From: DASYLJ01 sp964404165
GTDB lineage: Bacteria > Desulfobacterota > Binatia > DP-6
Reading direction: 5' to 3'
DNA length: 64,000 bases
NCBI GenBank assembly: GCA_964404165.1
Contig: CAYOIZ010000024.1
Coordinates: 1 to 64,000, forward strand
Below, piece by piece: positions 35,491-45,384 of the stretch. The notes beneath the pieces are model-generated. The model saw only the letters and a list, made by a program, of their open reading frames with translations, had not been told where the DNA came from and did no database searches. A program made the position numbers and the translations under genes. How positions within the stretch are numbered: position 1 is the stretch's first letter; every line of letters begins with the position of its first letter.

Positions 35491-37644
35491 CTAGGAGGGC
35501 GTTCGACCGCCCTGCCTGGCCGGAATCGTTGCGACTCGGGTGGCAACTTCACGCCTCGTTTCGTGGATTCGTTCCGGCGACACGCCCACCGCGTTCGCGT
35601 ATGACTCTACGGTCAGAGCTGTACGCTGAAGTTCCTCAGCGATGACGAGATGACCCTGCGCAACTGCGAACTGCTTCCACCCGGTGACGGTATGCGCAAG
35701 AATGAGCTGTAGTTGGAAGGGATCGTCGAGGTGCCGAAGGAACGCTTCGACGGAGGGCGCCGGACCGGCCCACATGTCGTGCATCGCTGTTCGAAGCACG
35801 AGCATGACGCCCTCGTCCACTTGGAAAGGCGTCTTCAGGTGAAAGTAGCGCTCCTGGAAGAATCTCCGTAGCCCGGAGAAATCCACGAAGCGCACACCGG
35901 CTACTTCACCGGGGAGGGCATACGGCATCGCGTTGAGCACGCATGGAACGACCCGCTTGGTGCCAAGCTCGACACCCATGTGCTCGAGCAATATCGAAGG
36001 ATGCCTTACGAGCGCATCAGCCTGCCGCAGCACCTGCCTGCCCGCAGCGTCCATTTCCAGTTGAAAGTAATATGCCTGGATTGGATGATGTCCCGAGAGG
36101 GAGTAGTTCTTACACTCAAAAACGAACACGTAGTCGCCCCATACTACTACGGAATCGTACTCGTACTCTTCTCCATCGCGCCGCGCCGTGAAGCCCCTTG
36201 CATCCAATCCCTGTGCTTTGAAGAACGTCAGGACGGACGCCTCGAAGCTCTTGCCCTTGCGAGACAAGGGTTCGCCGCGCGAAGCAACGGCGGATAGCAC
36301 GATACGTGCATGATTTACGTTCAGCAGCGCGGGCGCAAATACGGTTGTTGTTCCGCTGGCGTTTGCGATTAGTGGGGTATCGAATAAATCCCTGCTGGAG
36401 GTGGTTAACGTGACCGCATCCAGGAACGTCGCCGCGGCGGGCGCAGAAAGCCCGCACCTCTCCAGCACTTCCTGAAGCGCGAGTGTTGAAGCCTCGAACA
36501 CTAGGCCCGATGAATCCGAAGGACTGGTGCGCTGCTGAGCCAGTACGGACAGGGTGGCGTAGCCCCGCAACCACTCCACAAGGCGAAGGCCGCCTGGACG
36601 TTCCTGGTCGGTGCCCACATCGTAGTTGAGGAGCTCTGATAGTCCGATCGCGGCATGGGCTTCGGAGAGGCTTACCCAGGAGTTCGGGAAGAGACCGGCC
36701 GCGTTTTCTATGCCGGTCGCCTGTCTCTCCGCATCAGTCGTGATCGCCAAATCTGCTAGCGTCTGACCGAAGAGATCGTCGAGGCGCTCGTTTGCGATAT
36801 GATCGAATATCTCAGCTCTCTCCAATCGGTACGTCGATATTTGGCGTGTATTGGTAGGAGCCCAGATCGGAAGTTCTGGTTTGACCGCGGTCTCCAGCGT
36901 TCCCCCTAGATATCGGCGGCGCTCCTCCGTGCGTCTCCAGTGCATCCAGCACATCGCCAACACTTCGGTTGAGCCCGCCTTGAATCGCTCATCATCTCCT
37001 ACTGAGGGAAGCGCGGGTAGCACAATGCGGCGACGACCATCGATCCAGCCAGCCTTACGTGCCTCCATGCCGATCGTTAGTGCCAGTGCCGAGATGAGCC
37101 CGTGGACGATGGCATCCGCCGGTATGAGTCCTCCGTCATCCAGGGGAATGTGAGGGGACTGAGAGAGCGAAATGTCGTCGCTTGTATGAAGTACAGCGTC
37201 AACACGCTTCATGAGGTCTGCGTACTGCGCAGCGGTTCGACTGATAGACGCGGCCACTCTTGTGTCAGCCGGGAGTAGAGAGATCTCGCATCCATCGAGT
37301 GTCTCAACGATCGAACGATAGCCCGCTTCGATATTGAGGATGAGACGCAGGGTCTCGAGAAGTTGTTCGGATGCGGCGTCACCTACCGTGTCGTCCACGT
37401 ACTCCCGGAGGCGTGCGAAGAACGTCATGCGGTTGAGCTCCCGCACCGGATCCGGATAGACGATGACTAGACTAGTGCTGCGCGTTACGTGTCCGAGAAG
37501 CTCCGCGAGTACGTCATCGGACAGCTGAAGTGCGTCGAGGTGCTCTTTCAGCGCCGGCCAATCGAATGCTTTGAGCGACTCTTTGACGGTTCTCTCGCTC
37601 AGGTTGCCGTTTGCGGGCGACGGGCGTTCTGGCGGGGGGCTCAT
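35491..37644 (-). CDS. PD-(D/E)xK nuclease-domain protein, putative defence factor
   Basis: A 717-aa product from ATG 37644, chosen for an AGGAGA ribosome site 5 bases upstream; GTG 37680 and 37677 are possible. The first ~450 residues are helical and unrecognised. A PD-(D/E)xK nuclease core follows: Glu468 in GKSFEASVLTFF, Asp497 in EYEYDSVVVWG, and Glu510-x-Lys512 in FVFECKNY. This is the NERD/Mrr-like pattern. The C-terminal ~200 residues are helical. It lies directly downstream of the NACHT gene on the same strand, with a 397-bp gap. A role in anti-phage or DNA restriction is inferred. Confidence 0.72.
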   Translation of the reverse strand: MSPPPERPSPANGNLSERTVKESLKAFDWPALKEHLDALQLSDDVLAELLGHVTRSTSLVIVYPDPVRELNRMTFFARLREYVDDTVGDAASEQLLETLRLILNIEAGYRSIVETLDGCEISLLPADTRVAASISRTAAQYADLMKRVDAVLHTSDDISLSQSPHIPLDDGGLIPADAIVHGLISALALTIGMEARKAGWIDGRRRIVLPALPSVGDDERFKAGSTEVLAMCWMHWRRTEERRRYLGGTLETAVKPELPIWAPTNTRQISTYRLERAEIFDHIANERLDDLFGQTLADLAITTDAERQATGIENAAGLFPNSWVSLSEAHAAIGLSELLNYDVGTDQERPGGLRLVEWLRGYATLSVLAQQRTSPSDSSGLVFEASTLALQEVLERCGLSAPAAATFLDAVTLTTSSRDLFDTPLIANASGTTTVFAPALLNVNHARIVLSAVASRGEPLSRKGKSFEASVLTFFKAQGLDARGFTARRDGEEYEYDSVVVWGDYVFVFECKNYSLSGHHPIQAYYFQLEMDAAGRQVLRQADALVRHPSILLEHMGVELGTKRVVPCVLNAMPYALPGEVAGVRFVDFSGLRRFFQERYFHLKTPFQVDEGVMLVLRTAMHDMWAGPAPSVEAFLRHLDDPFQLQLILAHTVTGWKQFAVAQGHLVIAEELQRTALTVESYANAVGVSPERIHETRREVATRVATIPARQGGRTPS

Positions 37645-38041
37645 GAGTCTCCTGGTTTCGGTGTTGGCATCTCGCACCACACCAAATGGTCCTGGGAGGG
37701 GCGCTCGGCAAGCACGCGCCAGACGGATGAAGTTAACCTCTGGGCCGGAAGGGAGCGATCGCTATCGCCGGCCGTCGGCGGCCTAAATCCCCGGATTGCG
37801 TCGACGGGCTCGCGCGTGCGGCCTCAGACCGCGGGTTGGTGCCGTTCTGCCTCGGATGTGCACCTGCGATTCGGTTTGTCCCTGCGCGGCGGCCTAGTGG
37901 TGCCCGATTGGGGGACGACCGGGGGTCGCGGAGTGGCATGCTACACGGCGGGCCCTTGCAGTCCGGCCTGCCGCGCATAGACATGGCCCACATCGAGAGA
38001 ACCGACCGCTCGAGAGGGGGCAACGTGTGTTGGCGGCGCAT
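37645..38041. other. Gap between nuclease and NACHT genes
   Basis: 397 bp upstream of the PD-(D/E)xK gene. It should hold its promoter, but no convincing boxes were seen. Short open frames here lack ribosome sites. The 3' part is GC-rich and chromosome-like. Confidence 0.4.
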
Positions 38042-41000
38042 CTACAAGTAGCCGGCCTCCGCATCAGGGTCTGGCGTCATGAACGGCCAGGGCCAACCGG
38101 ATGCGAGATCGGGATGGCGCGGCTCGTCTTCGGGTGACCCGTAGTCATCTCTGATCCGATCGATCTCGTTCAGGCAGCGCGCGGCAGCGTCTGAGTTACT
38201 CCCATCCTTCGTCATCGCGAGAAGTTCACGCCGCATTGCTACGACGGAGATCGGAACGATGGTGAAACCACCCCTCCAGCCGGCGGCAACATATTTAGTA
38301 ACCGTGCGTTCGATCGTCTGTCGGGAGATGAGCGACCGTCTACCGTTGCGGAGAAGAAGCAGCAAGCCTTCGGCATCAGGAGTCTCAGCGACGGCGGCAG
38401 CTAGTAACGCAAGCCCCGCTCCAGATCGGCCGTCCTTCAGGCGATCATAGACATGTGCCCGCAATGGGAAATGCGCGTCGATCAGACCTGCGAGTTGGTG
38501 GATGATTTCTGCCCTCCAGCCGTCGAACGTACCGTTTAAGGCGCAGTCCACGAAGCGCCGCGCAGCCGACAAGGTGCCCCGACGCAAGACCGCGTCGCGC
38601 CACCAGTAGTTCCCATAAAGCGCGGGATACGCGGCTGCGAACGCGAAGAGGCCGTCTTCGGCCTCGTCGCCAGGCGCGAAGCTGAAAGCTCTAGTCAATT
38701 CCTCCAGACGGTCGATGCTCCGCTGAGCCGCCGGCAAGCTTTGAACAAGCGCGAGCGCTCGCGCGGGACAGGTCGTGAACGGAAGCAGCCGGAGCCATTC
38801 CCTCACTTCCCATCCATCGGACAATATCCAGGGCTCCTTCTGGCCCGCTTCCATAACCTCGGAGAGGCCCTGTTCCACGGCCTTGAAGGTGACGATGTGA
38901 CCGGACAGAACGAGGGCGAGCACGAGCGTGGCACGTGAGCGCCGCGGTGCGATGGCCATCAGCCGTTGAATCGTCGCATCGCGCCGGCCGTGAGGAAGCC
39001 CCGATGCTACCGCCCCGAGGTCAACGGCGAGCCGTTTCTGGTCGTCCGTGGCCTCGTCGGTGAGAAGGTCATCGATCGCGCCGAATATCGCTTCGGCCTC
39101 CGCCGACGTGGCCAAGGGATCGGCAGCGCGCTCATGCCTGTTCGCTTCGACGCAAGAGAAGTCGACGCCGCCGAAAAAGAGTCTCGCCTTTGGCGGCTCG
39201 TTCGCACTCCGCCAGTGCGTGGCGAGCACCTGCGCAGCGAGGGAGCCGAACTGCTCATCGGTAAGATACTCCCGCATCAGGGCGGCGGTCTCGGGTGCGT
39301 TTATCGCTAGAAACGCGCGCTGATACTCATGCGTGTGAGGCGTGCGCGCTTCGTCGAGCGCCTCGCCATGGCGCCAGTGGGCGGCCTTCGCATCTTCGCG
39401 GAACGCACGATAACGCCGCAAGTTGTCGTCCAGCAGGCGCTTCAGCAATGGGAGTAGTTTGACCGATGGGGCATGGCTCGCGAGGGTAGCAATGCTCGCG
39501 GTTTGCCACCGCTTGGCATCGCTAGACAGCATGCGACTACCCCATTCTTCGGCAAGGCTCTGGATGGTTGCGAGCGCTTCACTGTCGAATGGCCTGCCGC
39601 AGTCGCGGTCCTCGGTCGGATGACGCGAGACGAGCTTCGCCAAGCGTACCATCCGGTCGTTGTCTGCGTCCGCCGAGCGAGCTCGGACAGCAGCGACAAG
39701 GCTAGCCCCCGGTGTATGCGCGACCCGTTCCTCAAGGCTATGGTACCTGTCGCTCGCGGCGCGGTCGTACTCGCCGTTCACGCGCAGCCGCGCTCCGAGA
39801 TCGAGCATTATATCGAGCATGCGCCCGACGGCTTGTGGCCCGAGCACCGACGCTGCGGCTTCTGCGCGGTAGTCGCGTTCGGCGAGTTTTGCGAGCGCAA
39901 GCTCAAAAAATCCATCGTCGTCCAGGCTGTACCGGGCTGAAGCGAGGATATCGTCCGCACCGTAGAACAGAGAGCGACCGTCGCGGACACGGGTCAGAAG
40001 GCCGTACGCGACGGCGCGCGGATAGCGCTTCTGCGCCTCGTAGATGAGATGACGCTCCGCGTCCTGCCACTGGTCTAGCTCTAAGGTGCCAATGAGCTTC
40101 CCGAGCTCTACGCTTCGGTCCCGTGCGTCAGGCGCGTACACGATCGCACGCAGCCGATCGTTCGCTGGCATTCCTTGCGCCATCTGCCTCTTGCGCGCCG
40201 CGGCCAGTCGATCGCTAACGTGCCTGTTCGTCACGTCGATGACGAGGTTGCCGCGTGCGACAAGGTCGATGGTGTTGTCGCCAGCGTTCTGTAATACCTC
40301 GACGGCATGGCGGTCTGCACCCTCAGCCACCAGCGCATCGACCACCGACGCCTGAACGTCGGGGGCGGGATCATCCTTCGCAATCGCAGTCGCGAGATCG
40401 AGCGCGTCCATGCCCCCCTGCGAGACCATTTCTTGCAACACTACGGTCCTGACCCTCGACGACAACGCCTTGAGGTTCTTCTCTGCATTGTGTCCGAGAA
40501 CCGATGGCCGGAACTGACTGCAATTTCGCAGCGCCCTGAGGCTGATCTGCTGATTCTCGCTCGTAATCAGTGGCCAGACCACGTCGCGAAATTCGCGGCG
40601 TCCCGAGGTCAGCATGAAACGAACGGCACGGTCGGCATATCCTGGGGCGTGCCAGCGAGTAACGCGGGCCTGAACTTCGCCAGCAACCAACGACCACACC
40701 TTTTCCGTTGAGTGGAAGATCATCTCGGCGGCGAGAATCGGATCAACCTCGAACGCCGCGAGGATACCCTGGCCGGACGTGGCCCGCTGGTCGGCGTCGC
40801 CGTTCGCTAGCCGCTCGACGGCAAACAGGATCGCCTCCTCCCAGGCGGGAAGGTTGAACACTTCCGCCTGCAGCGCCTTGCGGGCGGTCGGGTTGTCGGC
40901 GGCCGCGATGATTCGGCGCTCGACCGAGTGGGAGGCGTACCACTCCTGGAATTGCTGGTGCTGGAACGAATAGCCCGAGGCATCGCCTGCGCGCATCAGC

Positions 41001-42379
41001 ACGTGATTGCTGACGAGAGCATCGAGCACGGAGTCTGGCTGCGGCTTTACCGCGATCTGCCCCGTTTCGATCAACGTGTTCGCCGTGTCGGAAATGCAGC
41101 GCCGGGCGTTGCTATCGGCGACGGTGGTGTTCGCCGTCGTCGAGGCCAAGACGGCGAGCCCTTCCAGATAGTCCTGCTGAAATCCGTGCGCGCCAGTGCG
41201 AAGCGCGTCGGCGCGGCGAGCATCATTTTCGTGCGCGGTGATGAACCGCCGTATGACGTCCTCCTTTGTCGTCGGAAAGGGCGCGTGCTCGGGAAGAGAC
41301 AGCAGGGCGATGAGATAGAGCGGGACAGTTACAAGCTGACGGACGCCGGCAGTGCGCCACGCCTGATCGACGATCCTCACACCGGCGTCGCCACGTACAG
41401 CTATGGCGATCTTCATCTGCTGCGCTCCACTGAGCGGCAGTAGATCGACGCGGGTGCCTACGAATGGGACGTCAAGGGCTTGCTTGCGCGTCGAGACGAC
41501 AATTCCGAGCTCTGGCAATTCCGCTTTTAGGGTCTCAATCTGTACACGGCCCCGCGCCCGCGCATTTGCATCCAGTTCGTTCCAACCGTCGAGGAGTAGT
41601 GCGACGCCAGGGTAGGCGGCGACGGCCCGGAAGTCGTCTTCCGAGATGCCCCTGAACGCGGGGCGCTTCAGAATGGAGTCCAGCACGGGCACGCCTTCTG
41701 TGGCCCAATCGCCGAGAGGAACCACGAGCGGCGTGCCGCTGCCCTTGGCAAGAACCCCTTCTGCGATCTGAAACAGGGTCGTGGTTTTTCCCGTGCCGGG
41801 TGGAGCAACCAGGATCAGATCATCGAGCGATATGAGCGCGCTTCCTAGTGTTTTCGTTGTCGCGGGCTCGCCCAGCGCGTCGACCTTCAGGGTGAGGCCG
41901 ACTGAGGTGGATGGCCATTTTGCCGTGCGACGGAACACGTCGAGATCCCGCTCAGCCGCGGCGCGCAACCGATCCGCCAATTGCCCACCCGCAGAAGCCC
42001 TTGGTCCCCGCGGCGCGTCGTTCCGCAACACGCGGCGCCAGGATTCTTCTTCGGCCCGCCTCTTCCACTCGAGCAGTCGCTCGACGGTGAACTCCGGATC
42101 CTTGGAGTCGACGGCGGCTCCGTGATCGCGGCACATCCAGATGCCATTCTTTGACGAACGGCGTTCCTCCGGCGACATGCTTGGAGCGTATCGAGGCCCA
42201 CCGGCTGCGGCGGCGCAAATATGCGCCGCCGTGCCTATGTTGATCTCGCCTTCTCCATCCGATGTCGCGCCGACCGTTGGCAAGCGACACGTTGGATAAG
42301 AGCAAAGCCAGCCCGCGCGCTTTGCGATCTTGAGCTTAGTAGAAGCGGTGAAGTCGTCTCTATTCTGGTTGCTGGCCAT
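38042..42379 (-). CDS. HNH-NACHT-repeat STAND NTPase, putative anti-phage sensor-effector
   Basis: A 1445-aa protein. The N-terminal ~110 residues form an HNH-type zinc module: Cys26/Cys31 in CSYPTC, His53 in AAHICAAAAGG, Asn78 in SSKNGIWMC, and Cys83/His86 in CRDHG. A NACHT-like NTPase follows, with Walker A at 193-200 (PPGTGKTT) and Walker B LLLDGWNEL at 261-269. A long C-terminal array (about 500-1400) resembles degenerate HEAT/TPR repeats. The order nuclease-NACHT-repeats is that of bacterial Avs/bNACHT proteins, in which repeats sense a phage protein and oligomerisation fires the effector. No close family member was identified by reading. Confidence 0.8.
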   Translation of the reverse strand: MASNQNRDDFTASTKLKIAKRAGWLCSYPTCRLPTVGATSDGEGEINIGTAAHICAAAAGGPRYAPSMSPEERRSSKNGIWMCRDHGAAVDSKDPEFTVERLLEWKRRAEEESWRRVLRNDAPRGPRASAGGQLADRLRAAAERDLDVFRRTAKWPSTSVGLTLKVDALGEPATTKTLGSALISLDDLILVAPPGTGKTTTLFQIAEGVLAKGSGTPLVVPLGDWATEGVPVLDSILKRPAFRGISEDDFRAVAAYPGVALLLDGWNELDANARARGRVQIETLKAELPELGIVVSTRKQALDVPFVGTRVDLLPLSGAQQMKIAIAVRGDAGVRIVDQAWRTAGVRQLVTVPLYLIALLSLPEHAPFPTTKEDVIRRFITAHENDARRADALRTGAHGFQQDYLEGLAVLASTTANTTVADSNARRCISDTANTLIETGQIAVKPQPDSVLDALVSNHVLMRAGDASGYSFQHQQFQEWYASHSVERRIIAAADNPTARKALQAEVFNLPAWEEAILFAVERLANGDADQRATSGQGILAAFEVDPILAAEMIFHSTEKVWSLVAGEVQARVTRWHAPGYADRAVRFMLTSGRREFRDVVWPLITSENQQISLRALRNCSQFRPSVLGHNAEKNLKALSSRVRTVVLQEMVSQGGMDALDLATAIAKDDPAPDVQASVVDALVAEGADRHAVEVLQNAGDNTIDLVARGNLVIDVTNRHVSDRLAAARKRQMAQGMPANDRLRAIVYAPDARDRSVELGKLIGTLELDQWQDAERHLIYEAQKRYPRAVAYGLLTRVRDGRSLFYGADDILASARYSLDDDGFFELALAKLAERDYRAEAAASVLGPQAVGRMLDIMLDLGARLRVNGEYDRAASDRYHSLEERVAHTPGASLVAAVRARSADADNDRMVRLAKLVSRHPTEDRDCGRPFDSEALATIQSLAEEWGSRMLSSDAKRWQTASIATLASHAPSVKLLPLLKRLLDDNLRRYRAFREDAKAAHWRHGEALDEARTPHTHEYQRAFLAINAPETAALMREYLTDEQFGSLAAQVLATHWRSANEPPKARLFFGGVDFSCVEANRHERAADPLATSAEAEAIFGAIDDLLTDEATDDQKRLAVDLGAVASGLPHGRRDATIQRLMAIAPRRSRATLVLALVLSGHIVTFKAVEQGLSEVMEAGQKEPWILSDGWEVREWLRLLPFTTCPARALALVQSLPAAQRSIDRLEELTRAFSFAPGDEAEDGLFAFAAAYPALYGNYWWRDAVLRRGTLSAARRFVDCALNGTFDGWRAEIIHQLAGLIDAHFPLRAHVYDRLKDGRSGAGLALLAAAVAETPDAEGLLLLLRNGRRSLISRQTIERTVTKYVAAGWRGGFTIVPISVVAMRRELLAMTKDGSNSDAAARCLNEIDRIRDDYGSPEDEPRHPDLASGWPWPFMTPDPDAEAGYL

Positions 42380-42398
42380 CTGGGCGCACGTTCTGGAC

Positions 42399-42429
42399 CT
42401 TCCTCCGACTCAGTTGGAGGAACGATTCT
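42399..42429 (-). promoter_or_regulatory. Candidate -10 box and hairpin before the NACHT gene
   Basis: On the minus strand TAGAAT (42429-42424) is a good -10 box, though no -35 is evident. The expected start falls inside an inverted repeat, TTCCTCC-9 nt-GGAGGAA (42399-42421), which begins 20 bp upstream of the ATG. The repeat could act as an operator or an RNA hairpin limiting expression. Confidence 0.35.
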
Positions 42430-42617
42430 AGCAGAGTCGGTGCATTCGGCCCCGCAGCCAGAGATCTGATTGATTAACGTGGCGGATAGCTCCCGCTCGA
42501 GGGACATTTGGTCGTGCCGGAGCGCTTTGGCAAGGGCTCCGGGGCTGGCCTATGTGGCACTATCTCCGGGTCCAAGCAGCGCATTCCGCGTCGTCGTCCG
42601 GAGGACTGGGGATTGGC

Positions 42618-42917
42618 ATGACGGTGTGTATCCGGGCCCTATCTCGACCGGACAACGTCATTGTGACGGCAAGCGACATGATGCTCTCTGACGAGATCAC
42701 CTCGCATGAGGCCGGCGCCATGAAGTTAACCCTATCGGATGTCCCATCCTACGCGGAGGAGGCGCGGCCCCCGGCCGTCATGCCGCCTCTCCCCCCATGG
42801 ACGAGCAACTATCTTCTCCTGGCGTGGGCTGCGTCGCTGCCGCAGTCAGGCGGTCCCCGCTTCCCACGCGCGTTGCGCAGCCCACCAACGGGGCGGCGGC
42901 TACTGCTCGGCAGTTAG
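42618..42917 (+). pseudogene. Truncated Ntn-hydrolase-like fragment
   Basis: The open frame begins MTVCIRALSRPDNVIVTASDMMLSDEITS, which resembles the start of a widespread Ntn-hydrolase/proteasome-like family (typically MTVCIAAI ... ASDRM). After about 40 residues the match stops and a Pro/Arg-rich, unrelated sequence runs to the stop at 99 aa. The family protein is about 200 aa or more. This is therefore read as a 5' gene fragment fused to other DNA. Confidence 0.4.
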
Positions 42918-43037
42918 CATGACATGAGGATGCAGAGGGCGCGATGCGGGCTCCGTCGCTCGATCCTTGTGACCCAGGGCGCTATGGGATGCGCGAGGAC
43001 CTCGCCTTGGCGGGCATCAATGGCCTACCCTCGCAAC

Positions 43038-43778
43038 ATGGAATGGCTTTGTCGTGCTCTAGTCGGCGCCCTCTCCGTCGTTCTGGCGTTAATGGGTGGG
43101 CAGGTGAGTATCGCACCGCCGCCCCCCGCCGACCGGACGTGGTGGGTGACCGCATTCGCCATTGCCGCCGCCGTGACGGTTGTAGCGCTGATTGGGGAAA
43201 TATTCGCAGTCCGCAAATCAGAACAGCGTCGTGAAGACACGAACCGGGAGCGACAAAGCATCCTCGTACGGGAGGTGATCCAGGCGGCCCGTCGACGTCG
43301 AGTACCGCGCGCTGACAAGACCACCCCTGAGGTGTGGCTGGGTGGATGGCAGCTTGAGGCTGTGGTCCCCGGCGCGCCACCTTTCGGCCTGTCGGCTGGC
43401 AGCAATTTCACGATTCGCATTGCCCAGGATGGTCGAATCCTCATCTCGGGCGATATCTACGGCACGGACGGGCAGATCGCTGCCTCGCTTTACGAGTCTG
43501 AATTTGAGTCCGTGGGCCAGTTTGTGAGCCCTTACGACTGCAACGCAGACGCAGACGCCTTTGAGATCGTCGATGGGGATGCCGACCCCGTCCTCCAGAT
43601 CGTGCGCCGACCTGGACGATTCGTCATTGAAGCTTTTTGGCGCCTCAAGGACGGCACCGCGATCCTGGCCGAGGCCGAAAAAAAGAAGTTCGACCTTGTC
43701 GATTGGAACTTCCCGCACACGAAGCTCTCGCCAATTTTCGCCTATCCCAGCACCCTGGCGCCGGGTAAGCGCGTTTGA
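43038..43778 (+). CDS. Membrane protein of unknown function
   Basis: A 246-aa product from ATG 43038 (ATG 43020 possible). It has two membrane helices (about residues 5-25 and 35-60: ALVGALSVVLALMGGQVSI, WWVTAFAIAAAVTVVALIGEIFAV), a basic coiled stretch (RKSEQRREDTNRERQSILVREVIQAARRRR), and a soluble beta-rich domain (WLGGWQLEAVVPG ... NFTIRIAQDGRILISGDIYG). The two-helix anchor plus cytosolic domain recalls effector subunits of membrane-acting defence systems, but no family match was seen. Confidence 0.55.
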   Translation: MEWLCRALVGALSVVLALMGGQVSIAPPPPADRTWWVTAFAIAAAVTVVALIGEIFAVRKSEQRREDTNRERQSILVREVIQAARRRRVPRADKTTPEVWLGGWQLEAVVPGAPPFGLSAGSNFTIRIAQDGRILISGDIYGTDGQIAASLYESEFESVGQFVSPYDCNADADAFEIVDGDADPVLQIVRRPGRFVIEAFWRLKDGTAILAEAEKKKFDLVDWNFPHTKLSPIFAYPSTLAPGKRV

Positions 43779-44048
43779 GCCATGAGTAACCGCGTGGCTG
43801 CCCTCTCGACGAGCATTCAGCGAGGCTCGCACGCCTGTTCACGCGATATCTTGAGCGGCTGCACGCTACGAACGCTTTGAGCGGAAAGTCGATCTATGGT
43901 CCCGCTGGTACGCATCTACTGGCCGGCGACCTAGTCGCTGCTACGTTTTGCGCTTTGCGCACCGGGCCAGGCGGCGAGCCCGTAGGCGTCGTCGAGCGCG
44001 CGCGGGATGCTGATCACTTGTGGTACGTCTTCCCTCGACATGACGAAC

Positions 44049-44966
44049 ATGCGGAAACTACTTCTCGGCGGCCTGATCGTTTTACTGCTCGGCAGCGTAG
44101 GCGCGGTGGGGGCGCAAGAAGATACGACACCACCTGCGCTTCTGAACTTCGCTATCAGCCCCGTGGTGTTCGACACGGGGCCAGCGTCGGTGACATTCGA
44201 TTGGTGTCTTACAGCAGGCGACGACCTTTCGGGGTTGATCTCAGCAGTCGTTCTCGCAGACAACGAGGGCGGATTTCTTTTCAATGTAGGGGAAGCCGTC
44301 CTCCCTCCAGCGTCGCAAGCGACCGTGTGCGGTCAGGCCATCGCTCCGCAGTTCAAGGCTTACGGAGTCTACCGAATCGTCGTCGAGATCCGTGATTCCG
44401 TTGGCAATGGGATAGCATACTACGATGCGGCCCCGGGCGGGGTCGCAAGAGGTCTATGCTCCATAGGTCCCTGCGAGCTGATAAACCGCCCGGCGGCAAG
44501 CCTGCCGGACGATGACGATGACAGCGTACCGAACGATACCGACAACTGCCCCACGATCCCGAACGCGGACCAAGCCGACCGTGATCTCGATCTCGTCGGC
44601 GACGCCTGCGACCCATTCCCCGACGACCGCGACAACGAGCAGGCACAGTGCCACGCTGAGTTGCTGACTTGCATATCGGACCTCGTCACGTGCCAATCGC
44701 AGCCTCTACCGGACGTGGACAGCGACGGCGAAACGGACGCGACCGATCGCTGCTCGACTACCGTGTCGGGAGCATCGGTCGACGCCGACGGTTGTTCGCA
44801 CGCACAGTTCTGCGCGCATTTTGACGTCTCGACGAAGGACGGCCTACGTGCGTGTAGGAAGGCCGACTGGCGCAACGACGAGCCGACCATGAGAGGCAAG
44901 ACCGACCGGGACTGTGACCTGGTACGCTACCCAGACGGAAATCGCTGCGAACCCACCGGCTCGTAG
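44049..44966 (+). CDS. Exported TSP3-like calcium-binding protein
   Basis: A 305-aa product from ATG 44049 (ATG 44040 would add three residues). The signal peptide is MRKLLLGGLIVLLLGSVGAVGA. The N-terminal domain is beta-rich (FDWCLTAGDDLSGLISAVVLAD). It is followed by an acidic thrombospondin type-3 motif (DDDDDSVPNDTDNCPTIPN ... DLDLVGDACDPFPDD) and a second one (DVDSDGETDATDRC). These motifs bind Ca2+ in extracellular proteins. The C-terminus is Cys-containing and basic. Probably secreted or surface-attached; no partner is evident. Confidence 0.7.
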   Translation: MRKLLLGGLIVLLLGSVGAVGAQEDTTPPALLNFAISPVVFDTGPASVTFDWCLTAGDDLSGLISAVVLADNEGGFLFNVGEAVLPPASQATVCGQAIAPQFKAYGVYRIVVEIRDSVGNGIAYYDAAPGGVARGLCSIGPCELINRPAASLPDDDDDSVPNDTDNCPTIPNADQADRDLDLVGDACDPFPDDRDNEQAQCHAELLTCISDLVTCQSQPLPDVDSDGETDATDRCSTTVSGASVDADGCSHAQFCAHFDVSTKDGLRACRKADWRNDEPTMRGKTDRDCDLVRYPDGNRCEPTGS

Positions 44967-45384
44967 GATGCTCGCCGTGAGGCGACGACTGCGATTCGTG
45001 GGCCACGGTGTATCGGCAACTGAGGTCGTACCGGCTCGCTTCTCGAGCTCCAGGGCACGTCGCGGCCCGTCCCTCGCTCCTTCCCATGGCGGCGCGGGGG
45101 GCTTGCACCCGGTGCCAGATCGATTCGGCTACTAGAGATGGTGAAGTTGCCACGCCGAGACAGCAAAGTTGCGGAGTTGCGGACGGGCACCTCGACTCGG
45201 GACGCTAGCCACTACGACACGTCCAGGCAGCGGCGATCGAGACCGCAGCAATCGTTGCGCTGCTGAGTCCAACCCGTTCGATCGCTAACCACCAGGTTGC
45301 CTCGTGGATGAGTAGGCGGCACTAGATGCTTTGACGCTATCCGCTCTGCCTCATCCGCCTTGCTTGAGTTCCCGGCGTCACCAT
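44967..45384. other. Non-coding stretch
   Basis: 418 bp between convergent exported-protein genes. Only short, unsupported open frames; no strong hairpin, repeat or RNA gene recognised. Confidence 0.4.

Noticed and set aside
37836..38051. 71-codon frame between the nuclease and NACHT genes
   Set aside because: No ribosome site, no family, and it overlaps the 3' end of the NACHT gene.
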